In this document: positions 5,229 to 5,309 of the stretch, piece by piece
Layout of the letters: the number at the start of each line of letters is the position of its first letter
Position numbering within the stretch: the stretch's first letter is position 1
NCBI GenBank assembly: GCA_005239655.1
Contig: SBBP01000124.1
Span: 1-5,309, forward strand
Direction: 5' to 3'
Origin: Candidatus Microgenomatus auricola
GTDB taxonomy: Bacteria; Patescibacteriota; Patescibacteriia; UBA9570; XYC2-FULL-38-9
DNA length: 5,309 nt
Program-made: the position numbers and the translations under genes
Notes under the pieces: generated by a model
What the model saw: the letters and a program-made list of their open reading frames with translations, nothing else
Databases searched by the model: none
Told to the model about the DNA's origin: nothing

Positions 5229-5309
5229 CGGTAACACTTTGTGATATTTGTAATGAAAATTGATGGGAGGCATGTAGTCGAGTGATTGGTGAGGTCGTTT
5301 ATAGTTGTA
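5229..5309 (+). other. AT-rich intergenic end, possible start of a further plus-strand gene
   Basis: No supported gene is present. GGGAGG (5265-5270) is followed 11 nt later by a GTG at 5282 whose frame stays open to the window edge (nine codons). An ATG at 5272 is followed at once by TAG, and one at 5253 gives only ten codons. TGTAAT (5249-5254) resembles a -10 box but has no matching -35. A divergent gene may begin here, but the window is too short to tell. Confidence 0.2.

Noticed and set aside
5253..5285. Ten-codon open frame with GGGAGG inside it
   Set aside because: It is too short, with no Shine-Dalgarno site before its ATG and no comparative support, so it is not called as a gene.
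1..5309. CRISPR array, tRNA, rRNA, insertion sequence or toxin-antitoxin pair
   Set aside because: No spaced direct repeats, no cloverleaf or rRNA segments, no transposase motifs and no paired small overlapping genes were seen.

Overview
The window reads as compact bacterial DNA using the standard genetic code: TGA ends three of the five genes, two of them beside clear terminators. It has no rRNA, tRNA, CRISPR array or recognisable insertion sequence. An archaeal/eukaryotic-type prolyl-tRNA synthetase, two apparently leaderless genes, overlapping 3' ends and isolated orphan genes with their own promoters and terminators would fit a small-genome candidate-phylum (CPR/Patescibacteria, possibly Parcubacteria-like) bacterium. 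That placement is inference; no single marker here proves it.

Layout from left to right. (1) The 3' part of a GC-rich gene of unknown function (3-473, +), ending in a hairpin/T-tract terminator that shares bases with its stop codon. (2) A consensus sigma70-type promoter, a structured leader and a GC-rich gene for a secreted lytic transglycosylase (601-1320, +), closed by a long-stem terminator. (3) proS (1409-2878, +), of moderate GC, with a promoter placed so that the mRNA should begin at or next to the ATG. (4) A convergent integral-membrane glycosyltransferase of the GT87/DUF2029 type (2843-4102, -). It overlaps the end of proS by 36 bp and is also probably leaderless. (5) A GC-rich gene (4173-5153, -) for a protein with one membrane segment, a charged coiled coil, a proline-rich linker and a C-terminal domain carrying HEYHH, a zinc-metallopeptidase-type HExxH motif. 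It has its own promoter, Shine-Dalgarno site and terminator. (6) 156 bp of upstream DNA (5154-5309) holding that promoter, an inverted repeat and, at best, the first codons of another gene.

The window is compositionally mosaic. By counting sample lines, genes 1, 2 and 5 are roughly 60-65% GC, while proS and the glycosyltransferase are near 45-50%. The two classes also differ in expression signals. Genes 2 and 5 have TTGACA promoters and strong Shine-Dalgarno sites, and all three GC-rich genes end in terminators at the stop codon. The two moderate-GC genes have no Shine-Dalgarno site and no visible terminator, and both have a -10 box exactly 7 nt before the ATG. Apart from proS, the recognisable products act at the cell envelope: peptidoglycan cleavage, a membrane glycosyltransferase and a membrane-anchored putative peptidase. 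There is no direct evidence that they form one pathway.
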